Assembly (NCBI GenBank): GCA_946187865.1
Contig: CAMHST010000006.1
Coordinates: 1-64,000, forward strand
Reading direction: 5' to 3'
DNA length: 64,000 nucleotides
From: an uncultured Bacteroidales bacterium
GTDB lineage: Bacteria > Bacteroidota > Bacteroidia > Bacteroidales > UBA932
Under the pieces are notes generated by a model. The model made no database searches. It saw only the letters and a program-made list of their open reading frames with translations, and was not told where the DNA came from. Position 1 is the stretch's first letter; each line of letters begins with the position of its first letter. A program made the translations under genes and the position numbers. Below, piece after piece: positions 7,116-15,650 of this stretch.

Positions 7116-9290
7116 ATGGCAACATTCAGAGAAAGGGCGCTCGCCGTGGCGTCCTCACGCAATCCCAAGAGGCATTACGTGGAAAACGGGCCGATTTCGA
7201 CGTACTTCGGCCAGAATGTGTTCGCCTTGGAAACCATGCGGAAGTACATGTCCGACGCCGCATTCCGCTCCATCCTGGAAGCCCGGAAAACCGGGAACAA
7301 GATAGACCGGAAAATGGCCGACGAAATAGCCTCCGCCATGAAATCCTGGGCCATCGAACGGGGTGCCACCCACTACACCCATCTCTTCCAGCCGCTTACC
7401 GGTTCCGCCGCAGAAAAACACGAAGCCTTCATCTCCCTCAAGGACGGAGACCCCATGGAGCGTTTCAAGGGCAGCGCCCTGGTCCAGCAGGAACCGGATG
7501 CCTCCAGTTTCCCGAACGGAGGCCTGCGCAACACCTTTGAAGCCCGCGGTTATTCCGCCTGGGATCCCAACTCCCCCGCCTTCGTCCTGGACGGAACCCT
7601 CTGCATTCCTTCCGTCTTCGTCTCCTACACGGGAGAAGCGCTGGACATGAAAGTCCCCAACCTGCGCTCGATCCAGGCGCTGAATGCAGCCGCCACCGCC
7701 GTGGCCCGGCTCTTCGACCCGCAAGTCACCGGTATCACAGTCAACGTGGGCCTGGAGCAGGAATACTTCCTGGTAGACGAAGCCCTGTACAATGCCCGCC
7801 CGGACCTGCAGCTGTGTTCCCGCACGGTGATCGGCCACACGTCGGCCAAAGACCAGCAGCTGTCGGACCATTACTTCGGCGCCATCCCCTCCCGCGTGGC
7901 CCTGTTCATGAAAGACTTTGAGACAGAGGCCTATAAACTGGGCATTCCGCTCCAGACCCGCCACAACGAGGTCGCCCCGAACCAGTTCGAGTGCGCCCCG
8001 GTGTTCTCGGAAATCACCACCGCCATCGACCAGAACATGCTCCTGATGATCGTGATGCAGAAGGTGGCGGAAAAGCATCAGCTCAAGGTCCTCTTCCACG
8101 AGAAACCCTTCCAGGGAGTGAACGGCAGCGGCAAGCACTGCAACTGGTCCATCTCCACCAATACGGGCGTGAACCTGCTCTCTCCGGGGAAAACCCCCAT
8201 GAAAAACCTGCAGTTCCTGGCCTTTTACGCGTCGGTGGTACGCGCCGTCTGCCGGCACGACTACCTCCTGATGGCCTCCGTGTGCTCGCTGAACAACTCC
8301 TACCGCCTGGGTGGCCACGAGGCTCCGCCCGCCGTGATGTCGGTCTTCTCCGGCTCCACCCTGAGCAAGGTGTTCGACGCCATCCTGCGCATGGAAGACG
8401 CTTCCGAACCCGAAGAAGTCCGGCGCAGCATAGACATGGTCAGCTCCATCCCGGAGATTATCCCGGACAACACGGACCGGAACCGCACCTCCCCCTTCGC
8501 CTTCACCGGAAACCGCTTCGAGTTCCGCGCCGTGGGGTCGTCGGCCAACGCCGCCGGCGCCACCTTCGTGCTCAACGCCGCCGTGGCGGAAAGCCTCAAG
8601 GTGTTCCGCTCCCGGGTAGATGCCCTCACCGGCAAGGGAGAAGAGCTGGACAAGGCCCTGCTTACCGTTATCCGGGAATTCCTGGAGGAAGCCCGCCCCG
8701 TCATGTTCGAGGGCAACGGCTACTCCGACGAGTGGCTGGAGGAAGCCCGCCGCAGGGGGCTCACCCCTGTAACCAATGTCCCGGTGGCCTTCCAGGCCTT
8801 CCGCAAGCCCGAATCCGTGCAGCTGTTCACCGAAACCGGCGTGCTCTCCCCCAATGAGATCGAAGCCCGGGTAGAGGTGCAGGAAGAGACATACGTGAAA
8901 AAACTGCAGATCGAAGCCCGGGTTATCGGGGACATCTGCCTGAATCACGTGATTCCCGCCGCCGTAAACTATCAGGACATCCTGATGCGGAGCATCCAGG
9001 GCAGCAAGGACATCTTCGGGGAAGAGTTCAAAGACCTGTGCAAGGCCGACATTGAAACCTACCGGAAAATCGCCGGTTCCATCAACGCCCTTTCGGAAGA
9101 CACCCAGGCCCTGGTAGAAGCCCGCAAGAAGGCCAACCGCATGGCCGACATGACCCGGCGCGCCCTCTCCTACTCCACCGAAGTGATGGAGAAGATGGTG
9201 CGTGTGCGGGAAAGCGCCGACAACCTGGAAATGCTGGTGGACGACGCCCTGTGGCCGCTTCCGAAGTACCGCGAACTGTTATTCTTTTAA
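7116..9290 (+). CDS. glnN: glutamine synthetase type III
   Basis: Makes glutamine from glutamate, ammonia and ATP, the main ammonium-assimilation step in Bacteroidetes. The 724 residues match the GSIII class (about 700-730), much longer than type I. Seen: the GSIII-specific N-terminal part (MATFRERALAVASSRNPKRH), the catalytic centre (GLEQEYFLVDE with metal-binding Glu; HNEVAPNQFE; NGSGKHCNWSIST) and NRTSPFAFTGNRFEFR near the active site, then a long helical C-terminal domain. The start at 7116 is the first ATG after the promoter and leader hairpin. It is followed 27 bases later by glmS, which uses glutamine, so co-expression is sensible; whether they share a transcript is not shown. Confidence 0.97.
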   Translation: MATFRERALAVASSRNPKRHYVENGPISTYFGQNVFALETMRKYMSDAAFRSILEARKTGNKIDRKMADEIASAMKSWAIERGATHYTHLFQPLTGSAAEKHEAFISLKDGDPMERFKGSALVQQEPDASSFPNGGLRNTFEARGYSAWDPNSPAFVLDGTLCIPSVFVSYTGEALDMKVPNLRSIQALNAAATAVARLFDPQVTGITVNVGLEQEYFLVDEALYNARPDLQLCSRTVIGHTSAKDQQLSDHYFGAIPSRVALFMKDFETEAYKLGIPLQTRHNEVAPNQFECAPVFSEITTAIDQNMLLMIVMQKVAEKHQLKVLFHEKPFQGVNGSGKHCNWSISTNTGVNLLSPGKTPMKNLQFLAFYASVVRAVCRHDYLLMASVCSLNNSYRLGGHEAPPAVMSVFSGSTLSKVFDAILRMEDASEPEEVRRSIDMVSSIPEIIPDNTDRNRTSPFAFTGNRFEFRAVGSSANAAGATFVLNAAVAESLKVFRSRVDALTGKGEELDKALLTVIREFLEEARPVMFEGNGYSDEWLEEARRRGLTPVTNVPVAFQAFRKPESVQLFTETGVLSPNEIEARVEVQEETYVKKLQIEARVIGDICLNHVIPAAVNYQDILMRSIQGSKDIFGEEFKDLCKADIETYRKIAGSINALSEDTQALVEARKKANRMADMTRRALSYSTEVMEKMVRVRESADNLEMLVDDALWPLPKYRELLFF

Positions 9291-9317
9291 TTTTCAAACA
9301 AGACATATTCTTCCATT

Positions 9318-11162
9318 ATGTGTGGAATCGTAGGTTATGTCGGGTACCGCCAGGCGTGTCCCGTCGTTATCAAAGGGTTGCATAGGCTTGAGTACAGAGG
9401 CTATGACAGCGCCGGTGTCGCCCTCATAGGCAGGGACGGCCAGATTGAACTGTACAAATGCAAAGGCAAGGTGGAAGACCTGGAGCACTTCCTGGAAGGG
9501 AAAGACACCGAAAGCACCATCGGGATCGGACATACGCGCTGGGCCACCCACGGGGCGCCCAACGACGCCAATGCGCATCCCCACTTCTCCCAGTCGGGAC
9601 GGATCGCCCTGATCCACAACGGGATCATCGAGAATTTCCGGGTGCTGAAGGATGCGCTGAAAAGCCACGGATACACCTTCCGCAGCAGCACGGACTCCGA
9701 AGTCCTGGTGAACCTGATCGAGTACATCCAGGACACCAACGAATGTACCCTGGAAGAAGCGGTGCGGATGGCGCTGAGGCAGGTTGTGGGCGCCTACGCG
9801 ATCGCCATCGTCAAACGGGGAGACCCGGACCGGATCATCGCCGCCCGGCAAAGCTCGCCCATGGCGATCGGCATCGGGGAAGGCGAGTATTTCCTGAGCT
9901 CCGACGCCGCATCCATCATCGACTATACCCAGAAGTTCGTGTACCTGAACGACGGCGAAGTGGCGGTCATTGAAAAGGGGAAGTCCCTCCAGATCAAAAC
10001 CCTGGAAGGAGAAGACTCCCAGGTGAATATCCAAAAACTAGAAATGTCCATCTCCCAGCTGGAAAAGGGCGGGTTCCCGCACTTCATGCTCAAGGAGATC
10101 CACGAGCAGCCGGACACCCTCGTAGACTGCATCCGCGGGCGCGTGAGTCCCGACAGCCGGGAGATCATCCTCTCCGGCGTGCTGGACAACAAGGAGCGCT
10201 TCCTGAAGGCCGGCCGGATCATTTTCGTGGCGTGCGGAACATCGTGGCATGCCTCCCTGATCGGCGAACACCTCATCGAGAACCTGTGCCGGATCCCCGT
10301 GGAAGTGGAGTATGCCTCCGAATTCCGCTACCGGAATCCCATCATCCGCAAAGACGACGTGGTCATCGCCGTGTCCCAGTCCGGCGAGACGGCCGACACG
10401 CTGGCCGCCGTGGAGATCGCCCGGCGGGAAGGCGCCTTCGTGTACGGGATCTGCAATGTCATCGGCTCTTCCATCGCCCGTGCCACGGATTCGGGCACGT
10501 ACATCCATGTGGGGCCGGAAATCGGTGTGGCATCCACCAAGGCGTTCACCGGCCAGGTGACGGTGATGGCCATGCTGGCGCTGGTAGTGGGGAAACTGCG
10601 CGGCACCCTTGCTGAGGAAGAGTATCACCAGATGGCTGACGCCCTGCTCCGCCTGCCGGACACCATCCGGAAGGTGCTGGAATGTGCGCCAGCCGTGGAG
10701 AAACTCTCCGGCATCTTCACCTACGCCCACAATTTCATCTACCTGGGACGCGGCTACAACTACCCCACCGCCCTGGAGGGCGCGCTGAAGCTGAAGGAAA
10801 TCTCCTACATCCATGCCGAAGGCCTGCCGGCCGCCGAGATGAAGCACGGGCCCATCGCCCTGATCGATGCGGAAATGCCCACCGTTGTCATCGCCACCCT
10901 GGACCACACCTACGAGAAAACCGTCTCCAACATCGAGGAGATCAAGGCGCGGGGCGGCAAGATCATCGCCGTCATCTCCGAGGGCGACACCCAGCTGAGG
11001 AAACGGGCCGACTTCTGCATCGAAGTCCCCTCCACGGCCGAATGCCTGATGCCCGTGGTGTCTATCATTCCGCTGCAGCTGCTGGCCTATTACATCGCCG
11101 TGAACAAGGGCCGGAACGTGGACCAGCCCCGGAACCTGGCCAAATCGGTCACGGTGGAATAG
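9318..11162 (+). CDS. glmS: glutamine-fructose-6-phosphate aminotransferase (isomerizing)
   Basis: First step of UDP-GlcNAc synthesis: converts fructose-6-phosphate and glutamine into glucosamine-6-phosphate. The 614 residues are the full family length. Cys2 (MCGIVGYVGYR) is the glutaminase nucleophile once Met is removed; RWATHG and HNGIIEN complete that domain. Two SIS isomerase domains follow (ACGTSWHAS; SQSGETADT; GRGYNYPTALEGALKLKEI), ending with the conserved NLAKSVTVE. There is no glmS ribozyme upstream: only 27 bases separate it from glutamine synthetase. A strong terminator follows at 11225. Confidence 0.98.
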   Translation: MCGIVGYVGYRQACPVVIKGLHRLEYRGYDSAGVALIGRDGQIELYKCKGKVEDLEHFLEGKDTESTIGIGHTRWATHGAPNDANAHPHFSQSGRIALIHNGIIENFRVLKDALKSHGYTFRSSTDSEVLVNLIEYIQDTNECTLEEAVRMALRQVVGAYAIAIVKRGDPDRIIAARQSSPMAIGIGEGEYFLSSDAASIIDYTQKFVYLNDGEVAVIEKGKSLQIKTLEGEDSQVNIQKLEMSISQLEKGGFPHFMLKEIHEQPDTLVDCIRGRVSPDSREIILSGVLDNKERFLKAGRIIFVACGTSWHASLIGEHLIENLCRIPVEVEYASEFRYRNPIIRKDDVVIAVSQSGETADTLAAVEIARREGAFVYGICNVIGSSIARATDSGTYIHVGPEIGVASTKAFTGQVTVMAMLALVVGKLRGTLAEEEYHQMADALLRLPDTIRKVLECAPAVEKLSGIFTYAHNFIYLGRGYNYPTALEGALKLKEISYIHAEGLPAAEMKHGPIALIDAEMPTVVIATLDHTYEKTVSNIEEIKARGGKIIAVISEGDTQLRKRADFCIEVPSTAECLMPVVSIIPLQLLAYYIAVNKGRNVDQPRNLAKSVTVE

Positions 11163-11224
11163 GGCCGAGTTTTAAAAAAAGGTCAAAAGAAGCGACTTTC
11201 CGTTCTTTGGAAGGATTCTCCCCT

Positions 11225-11253
11225 CCCGCCGGGTGCCATCCGGCGGGATTTTG
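11225..11253 (+). terminator. terminator after glmS
   Basis: An 8-bp GC stem (CCCGCCGG at 11225-11232 with CCGGCGGG at 11240-11247, 7-nt loop), then ATTTTGTCTT. It separates glmS from the sugar operon, whose promoter box follows directly. Confidence 0.75.
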
Positions 11254-11256
11254 TCT

Positions 11257-11264
11257 TATCTTTG
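11257..11264 (+). promoter_or_regulatory. -7 promoter box of the sugar-oxidation operon
   Basis: TATCTTTG, 23 bases before the ATG of the aldo/keto reductase. No clear operator repeat is seen between the box and the gene. Confidence 0.65.
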
Positions 11265-11287
11265 TATAGACAGAACTTAATAACACT

Positions 11288-12235
11288 ATGGAGTACAGAG
11301 AACTTGGAAAGACGGGGCTGAAGATTTCCAGCCTGTGTTTCGGAGCCTCCTCCCTGGGAAGCGTGTTCCACGAAACCCGGGAGGCGGAGAGCATCAAAGC
11401 CGTGGAAGCGGCCATCGAAGGCGGCATCAATTTCATCGACGTAAGCCCTTATTACGGGCACTATAAGGCAGAGACCGTGCTGGGGAAAGCGCTCAAGTAC
11501 ATCCCCCGGGACAAATACTACCTGAGCACCAAGGTGGGCCGATACGGAAAAGACGGAGTGAACACCTGGGACTATTCCGCCCGCCGCGCCACCGAAAGCG
11601 TCTATGAGAGCATGGAGCGGCTGGGGATAGACCATATCGACCTGATCAACGTGCACGACATCGAGTTCCAGGCCGCCATGGAAGGCGGTTTGCAGAAAGT
11701 CGTGGACGAGACCCTGCCGGCCCTGGTGGAGCTCAAGAAAAAGGGCGTTGTGGGGCACGTGGGCATCACCGACCTGCAGCTGGAAAACCTGAAATGGGTG
11801 GTGGAGCACACGAAGGAAGGGACCGTGGAAAGCATCCTGAACTTCTGCCACTACTGCCTGAACGACGACGCCCTGACAGACTATATGGACTTTTTCGAAG
11901 CCCACGGGGTGGGCATCATCAACGCCTCGCCGCTGGGGATGGGCCTCCTGACCCTTCGCGGCGTTCCCGACTGGCACCCGGCGCCGAAAGCGCTGGTAGA
12001 GGCCTGTCACCAGGCCGCCCTGTACTGCGACAAGAAGGGCTATCCCATCGAGAAACTGGCCATGCAATTCAGCGTGAGCCACCCCCGCATTGCGGGAACG
12101 CTGTTCTCGTCGGCCAACCCGGACAACGTCCGGCGCAACATCCAGTGGGTGAACGAGCCCATGGACTGGGAACTGGTCAAGGAAGTTAAGGAGATTATCG
12201 GCAATCAGCAGCGCGTAACGTGGGCAAACTCATAA
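11288..12235 (+). CDS. aldo/keto reductase, L-galactose/L-fucose 1-dehydrogenase type
   Basis: A 315-residue NAD(P)-dependent enzyme. The AKR tetrad is visible: Asp51 and Tyr55/56 (NFIDVSPYYGH), Lys82 (STKVGRY) and His123 (INVHDIEF). Among AKRs the sequence is closest in my reading to plant L-galactose dehydrogenase and bacterial L-fucose dehydrogenases: shared stretches include FGASSLGSVF, the VHDIEF motif and INASPLGMGLLT followed by WHPAP. The likely reaction is oxidation of L-galactose or L-fucose at C1 to the lactone. It is the first gene of a four-gene operon with a predicted lactonase, sugar permease and polyol/sugar-acid dehydrogenase. The exact sugar is inference. Confidence 0.85.
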   Translation: MEYRELGKTGLKISSLCFGASSLGSVFHETREAESIKAVEAAIEGGINFIDVSPYYGHYKAETVLGKALKYIPRDKYYLSTKVGRYGKDGVNTWDYSARRATESVYESMERLGIDHIDLINVHDIEFQAAMEGGLQKVVDETLPALVELKKKGVVGHVGITDLQLENLKWVVEHTKEGTVESILNFCHYCLNDDALTDYMDFFEAHGVGIINASPLGMGLLTLRGVPDWHPAPKALVEACHQAALYCDKKGYPIEKLAMQFSVSHPRIAGTLFSSANPDNVRRNIQWVNEPMDWELVKEVKEIIGNQQRVTWANS

Positions 12236-13110
12236 TCGACGCACACAGCCATCTGTGGCTGCGGCAGGACACCTGGGTGGACGGGAAGCGGATTCTGTCG
12301 CTGAAAAACGGACGCAGCATTTTCCTGGACCAGGAGGTGCAGATGCTGCCGCCTTTCCTTGTGGACGGGCGCAATACGGCCGAAGTGTTCCTCTCCAACA
12401 TGGACTATGCCCAGGTGGGCGGGGCCGTGGTGGTGCAGGAGCTCATCGACGGATGTCAGAACGAATACCTGCAGACCGTCCAGAAACAGTACCCCGACCG
12501 CTTTTTCTGCATGGGAATGGCCTGGAACGAGAAAGAGCTGGAGGCGGTGATCCGCGCCGGCCTCCGGGGCGTGGCCTTCCCGGGACACCGAATCAAGCAG
12601 TCCCTGCTGGCGCTGATGCCGGTTTTCAAGCGGATGGAGAAGGAAGGGATGGTCCTGTCGATGTGCCTTGCCGACGACGGGCGGCAGATCGCCCAGATGG
12701 CGGAGGTGATCCGGGAATGCCCGGCGCTGAAAGTGGCCATCGGCCATTTCGGAATGCCCACGACGGACTCTTTCCGCAGCCAGGTTATGCTGGCGCGGGA
12801 GGGCGGGAACGTCATGATTGAATCCGGCGGCATCACGTGGCTGTACAACAGCGAATTCTACCCCTTCCCCACGGCGGTGCGCCGGATCCGGGAAGCGGCC
12901 GACTGGGTAGGCTGGGACCGCCTGATGTGGGGCTCCGACTACCCGCGCACCATCACGGCCATCACTTATAAGATGTCCTACGACTTTGTCCTGAAGTCAG
13001 GCCTGATTTCCGAACCGGACAAAGCGCTGTTCCTGGGCGAAAACGCCCGGCGTTTCTACGGTTTCGGGAACCTTCCCGACCTCCCTTACATTAAAAACAT
13101 GTCCGAATGA
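12220..13110 (+). CDS. amidohydrolase family protein, probable sugar lactonase
   Basis: A 296-residue TIM-barrel hydrolase of the Amidohydro_2 (COG2159/COG3618-like) type. DAHSHLW near the N-terminus supplies the HxH metal ligands, GHFG lies in the middle, and WGSDYPRT supplies the late Asp. The start is a GTG 16 bases inside the preceding gene, the only start that keeps DAHSHLW near the N-terminus; the stop overlaps the next ATG (ATGA). Lactonases for L-fucono- or L-galactonolactone and for rhamnonolactone belong to this superfamily, and the position after a sugar 1-dehydrogenase suits that role. A decarboxylase or other amidohydrolase activity cannot be excluded. Confidence 0.8.
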   Translation: MGKLIIDAHSHLWLRQDTWVDGKRILSLKNGRSIFLDQEVQMLPPFLVDGRNTAEVFLSNMDYAQVGGAVVVQELIDGCQNEYLQTVQKQYPDRFFCMGMAWNEKELEAVIRAGLRGVAFPGHRIKQSLLALMPVFKRMEKEGMVLSMCLADDGRQIAQMAEVIRECPALKVAIGHFGMPTTDSFRSQVMLAREGGNVMIESGGITWLYNSEFYPFPTAVRRIREAADWVGWDRLMWGSDYPRTITAITYKMSYDFVLKSGLISEPDKALFLGENARRFYGFGNLPDLPYIKNMSE

Positions 13111-14366
13111 AAAAAACACGTCTGGCCCTGGGGCTGATTTTCTGCCTGTTCTTCCTGTGGGCCATCAGCAGCAACCTGCTGCCCACCATGATCCGGCAGC
13201 TGATGAAAACCTGCGAACTGAACACGTTCGAGGCCTCTTTCACGGAAAGCGCATACTGGCTGGCCTACTTTATCTGCCCCATCCCCATCGCCATGTTCAT
13301 GCGGCGGTTCAGCTACCGGATCGGGATTGTGACGGGGCTGCTGATCGCCGCCGCCGGCTGCCTGCTGTTCTTCCCTGCGGCGCGGGTGCACAGCTATGGC
13401 GTGTACCTGTGCGTATTCTTTGTCATCGCCACCGGCATGTGCTTCCTGGAAACGGCGGCAAACCCGTATGTGTCGGTCCTGGGAGACCCTGTGACGGCGC
13501 CCAGGCGGCTTAACCTGGCCCAGTCGTTCAACGGGCTGGGCGCGTTCATATCGGCCATGTTCCTGAGCAAACTGGTCCTGAGCGGGCAAAACTACACCCG
13601 GGCCACCATTCCGGCCGACTATCCCGGCGGCTGGGAGGGATACATCCAGATGGAGACCGGCTCCATGAAACTCCCCTACCTGATCCTGGCGGGGATGCTG
13701 ATCCTGGTGGCCGTCCTGCTGGTCGCCGTGAAACTGCCCAAGGTGGCCGAAGAGGAAACTCCCCAGGCCAAAGGAGACAAACTCATCGACTTCTCCACGC
13801 TCCGCAAGCCGCATCTGCGCTGGGGCGTCATCGCCCAGTTCTTCTACAACGGCGGGCAAACGGCCATCAACTCCCTGTTCCTGGTATACTGCTGCAACTA
13901 TGCCGGCATCGACGAGGGCACGGCCACTACGTTCTTCGGCCTGTACATGCTCTTCTTCCTTCTGGGCCGATGGGTGGGCACGCTGATCATGGCCAAGTTC
14001 TCCCCGGAGAAGATGCTCACCTTCTATGCCCTGGCCAACGTGGCCCTGTGCATCGTGATTGTGCTGTTCGGAGGCTATGTGGGCCTGTATGCCATGCTGG
14101 CGGTATCTTTCTTCATGAGCATCATCTACCCCACGCAATTCTCCCTGGCTATCAACGGCCTGGGCAAGCAGACCAAGTCCGGGAGCGCCTTCCTGGTGAT
14201 GGCCATCGTGGGCAATGCCTGCGTACCGCAGTTCACCGCGTTTATCATGCACCGCAACGAGGCCGTTTACCATATTGCCTATCTCGTCCCGCTCATCTGC
14301 TTTGCCGTATGCGCCTTTTACGGATATAAATACAAATCTCTCTTGGAGAAAAGTCCTTTGGAATGA
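13107..14366 (+). CDS. fucP: MFS sugar permease, FucP (L-fucose:H+ symporter) family
   Basis: A 419-residue inner-membrane carrier with about 12 hydrophobic helices. The stretch FLETAANPYVSVLGDP, followed by RRLNLAQSFNGLGAF, is the typical FucP/glucose-galactose transporter signature. It should import the sugar oxidised by its operon partners; FucP of E. coli takes L-fucose, L-galactose and D-arabinose, which agrees with a substrate of the L-galacto type. It is joined to both neighbours by ATGA overlaps, so the four genes are translated as a unit. Exact substrate choice is not visible. Confidence 0.88.
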   Translation: MKKTRLALGLIFCLFFLWAISSNLLPTMIRQLMKTCELNTFEASFTESAYWLAYFICPIPIAMFMRRFSYRIGIVTGLLIAAAGCLLFFPAARVHSYGVYLCVFFVIATGMCFLETAANPYVSVLGDPVTAPRRLNLAQSFNGLGAFISAMFLSKLVLSGQNYTRATIPADYPGGWEGYIQMETGSMKLPYLILAGMLILVAVLLVAVKLPKVAEEETPQAKGDKLIDFSTLRKPHLRWGVIAQFFYNGGQTAINSLFLVYCCNYAGIDEGTATTFFGLYMLFFLLGRWVGTLIMAKFSPEKMLTFYALANVALCIVIVLFGGYVGLYAMLAVSFFMSIIYPTQFSLAINGLGKQTKSGSAFLVMAIVGNACVPQFTAFIMHRNEAVYHIAYLVPLICFAVCAFYGYKYKSLLEKSPLE

Positions 14367-15385
14367 AAGCTTTACAAATCACCCATTCACAGGAAGCGAG
14401 CGTCATTGAAATAGACGCCCCCGCGGCGCCCGGCCGGGGAGAAGTGCTCCTGAAACTGCAATACGTGGGGTTCTGCGGCAGCGACCTGAACACGTTCATG
14501 GGACGCAACGCCATGGCGCTGGATCCCGTCATCCCCGGCCATGAGGTGGGGGCGGTTATCGAAGCCGTGGGCCCGGACGTACCCGACACCCTGCAACCCG
14601 GCATGGTCGTCACCTGCAACCCTTACACGAACTGCGGCCGATGCGCCGCCTGCCGCCGCCAGCGCTTCAATGCCTGCGAGCACAATGAGACCCTGGGGGT
14701 GCAGCGGAACGGCGCCATGCGGGAACGGATTGTCCTTCCGTGGGAAAAAGTGATTCCCGCCGGCGGACTCAGCGCCCGGACCTGCGCCCTGGCGGAACCC
14801 ATGAGCGTGGGTTTCCACGCCGTGGACCGCGGAGGGGTAAAGGATGTGGACACGGTGCTGGTGATCGGCTGCGGCATGGTGGGCATGGGAGCCGTAGTGC
14901 GGGCAGCCCTTCGCGGCGCCACCGTGATCGCGGCCGACCTGGACGACGAGAAACTCTCCCTTGCCCGTGAAATGGGCGCCACCCACACCCTAAACACAAA
15001 GACGGAAGACGTGCACGGGCGGCTGGACAAACTCACTGGCGGTATGGGCCCCGATGTGATCATCGAGGCCGTTGGCAACCCCTTCACCTACCGGATGGCC
15101 GTGGACGAAGTCGCGTTCACGGGAAGGGTGGTGTGTATCGGCTATGCGAAATCGGAGGTCACGTTCCAGACCGGCCTGTTCGTGAAGAAGGAACTGGATA
15201 TCAGAGGGTCCCGCAACGCCACGCCGGAAGACTTCCGGGCTGTGATCCGCTATCTGGAAAAAGGCGCCGCCCCCCTGGAAAAGCTCATCACCCGGGTGGT
15301 GCGCCCCACCGAGGCGCTCCAGACCCTGCGCTGGTGGAGCGAGAATCCCGGTAAGGTATTCCGCATCCTGGTGGACTTCCGCTAA
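14363..15385 (+). CDS. zinc-dependent dehydrogenase, L-galactonate-5-dehydrogenase-like
   Basis: A 340-residue medium-chain dehydrogenase/reductase. Seen: catalytic zinc ligands FCGSD and GHE, the structural zinc cluster CGRCAACRRQRFNAC, the NAD-binding glycines (VIGCGMVGMGAV) and the late motif GSRNATPEDF. That last motif also occurs in E. coli LgoD (YjjN), which oxidises L-galactonate to D-tagaturonate; I recall this from the family and did not compute it. As the last gene of the operon it would oxidise the acid released by the lactonase. Other acids or polyols (idonate, sorbitol, threonine-type dehydrogenases) remain possible. Confidence 0.85.
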   Translation: MKALQITHSQEASVIEIDAPAAPGRGEVLLKLQYVGFCGSDLNTFMGRNAMALDPVIPGHEVGAVIEAVGPDVPDTLQPGMVVTCNPYTNCGRCAACRRQRFNACEHNETLGVQRNGAMRERIVLPWEKVIPAGGLSARTCALAEPMSVGFHAVDRGGVKDVDTVLVIGCGMVGMGAVVRAALRGATVIAADLDDEKLSLAREMGATHTLNTKTEDVHGRLDKLTGGMGPDVIIEAVGNPFTYRMAVDEVAFTGRVVCIGYAKSEVTFQTGLFVKKELDIRGSRNATPEDFRAVIRYLEKGAAPLEKLITRVVRPTEALQTLRWWSENPGKVFRILVDFR

Positions 15386-15390
15386 AAAGA

Positions 15391-15429
15391 AAAAGAAGAA
15401 GGGCCCTGAACGGATCCTTCTTCTTTTTT
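15391..15429 (+). terminator. bidirectional terminator (sugar operon / tRNA-Val)
   Basis: A 12-bp purine/pyrimidine stem (15391-15402 with 15416-15427) with T-rich flanks on both strands, 5 bases after the dehydrogenase stop. On the minus strand it directly follows the tRNA-Val 3' end. Confidence 0.8.
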
Positions 15430-15431
15430 GG

Positions 15432-15506
15432 TAGGGACGATCGGATTCGAACCGATGACCTCTTCAATGTGACTGAAGCGCTCTAAACCAGCTGAGCTAC
15501 GCCCCT
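15432..15506 (-). tRNA. tRNA-Val(CAC)
   Basis: A 75-nt tRNA on the minus strand. The acceptor stem pairs AGGGGCG with CGTCCCT (one G-U). The anticodon stem CTTCA/TGAAG closes loop GTCACAT, giving anticodon CAC, which reads GUG. The T arm is ATCGG-TTCGAAT-CCGAT and the discriminator A. CCA is not fully encoded. A TACATTTG box at 15523-15530 is its probable promoter. Confidence 0.95.
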
Positions 15507-15522
15507 GTATCAGTTGGGACTG

Positions 15523-15530
15523 CAAATGTA
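15523..15530 (-). promoter_or_regulatory. -7 promoter box of tRNA-Val
   Basis: TACATTTG on the minus strand, 16 bases before the tRNA 5' end. Confidence 0.55.
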
Positions 15531-15632
15531 GTATCTTTCGCTGGATTTTGCAAATCTTTTTTCAAAAGTTTCGTCACGCGGAATCTTTCCACTGCTTTAC
15601 TAACTTTTCATACGCTATAAAAGATAAAAGCG

Positions 15633-15640
15633 TATCTTTG
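15633..15640 (+). promoter_or_regulatory. -7 promoter box of the CDF transporter gene
   Basis: TATCTTTG, 10 bases before the ATG at 15651, so the leader is very short. Confidence 0.6.
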
Positions 15641-15650
15641 CAGCAAGATT

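Noticed and set aside
9291..9317. glmS ribozyme
   Set aside because: Only 27 bases separate glutamine synthetase from glmS, too short for the ribozyme.
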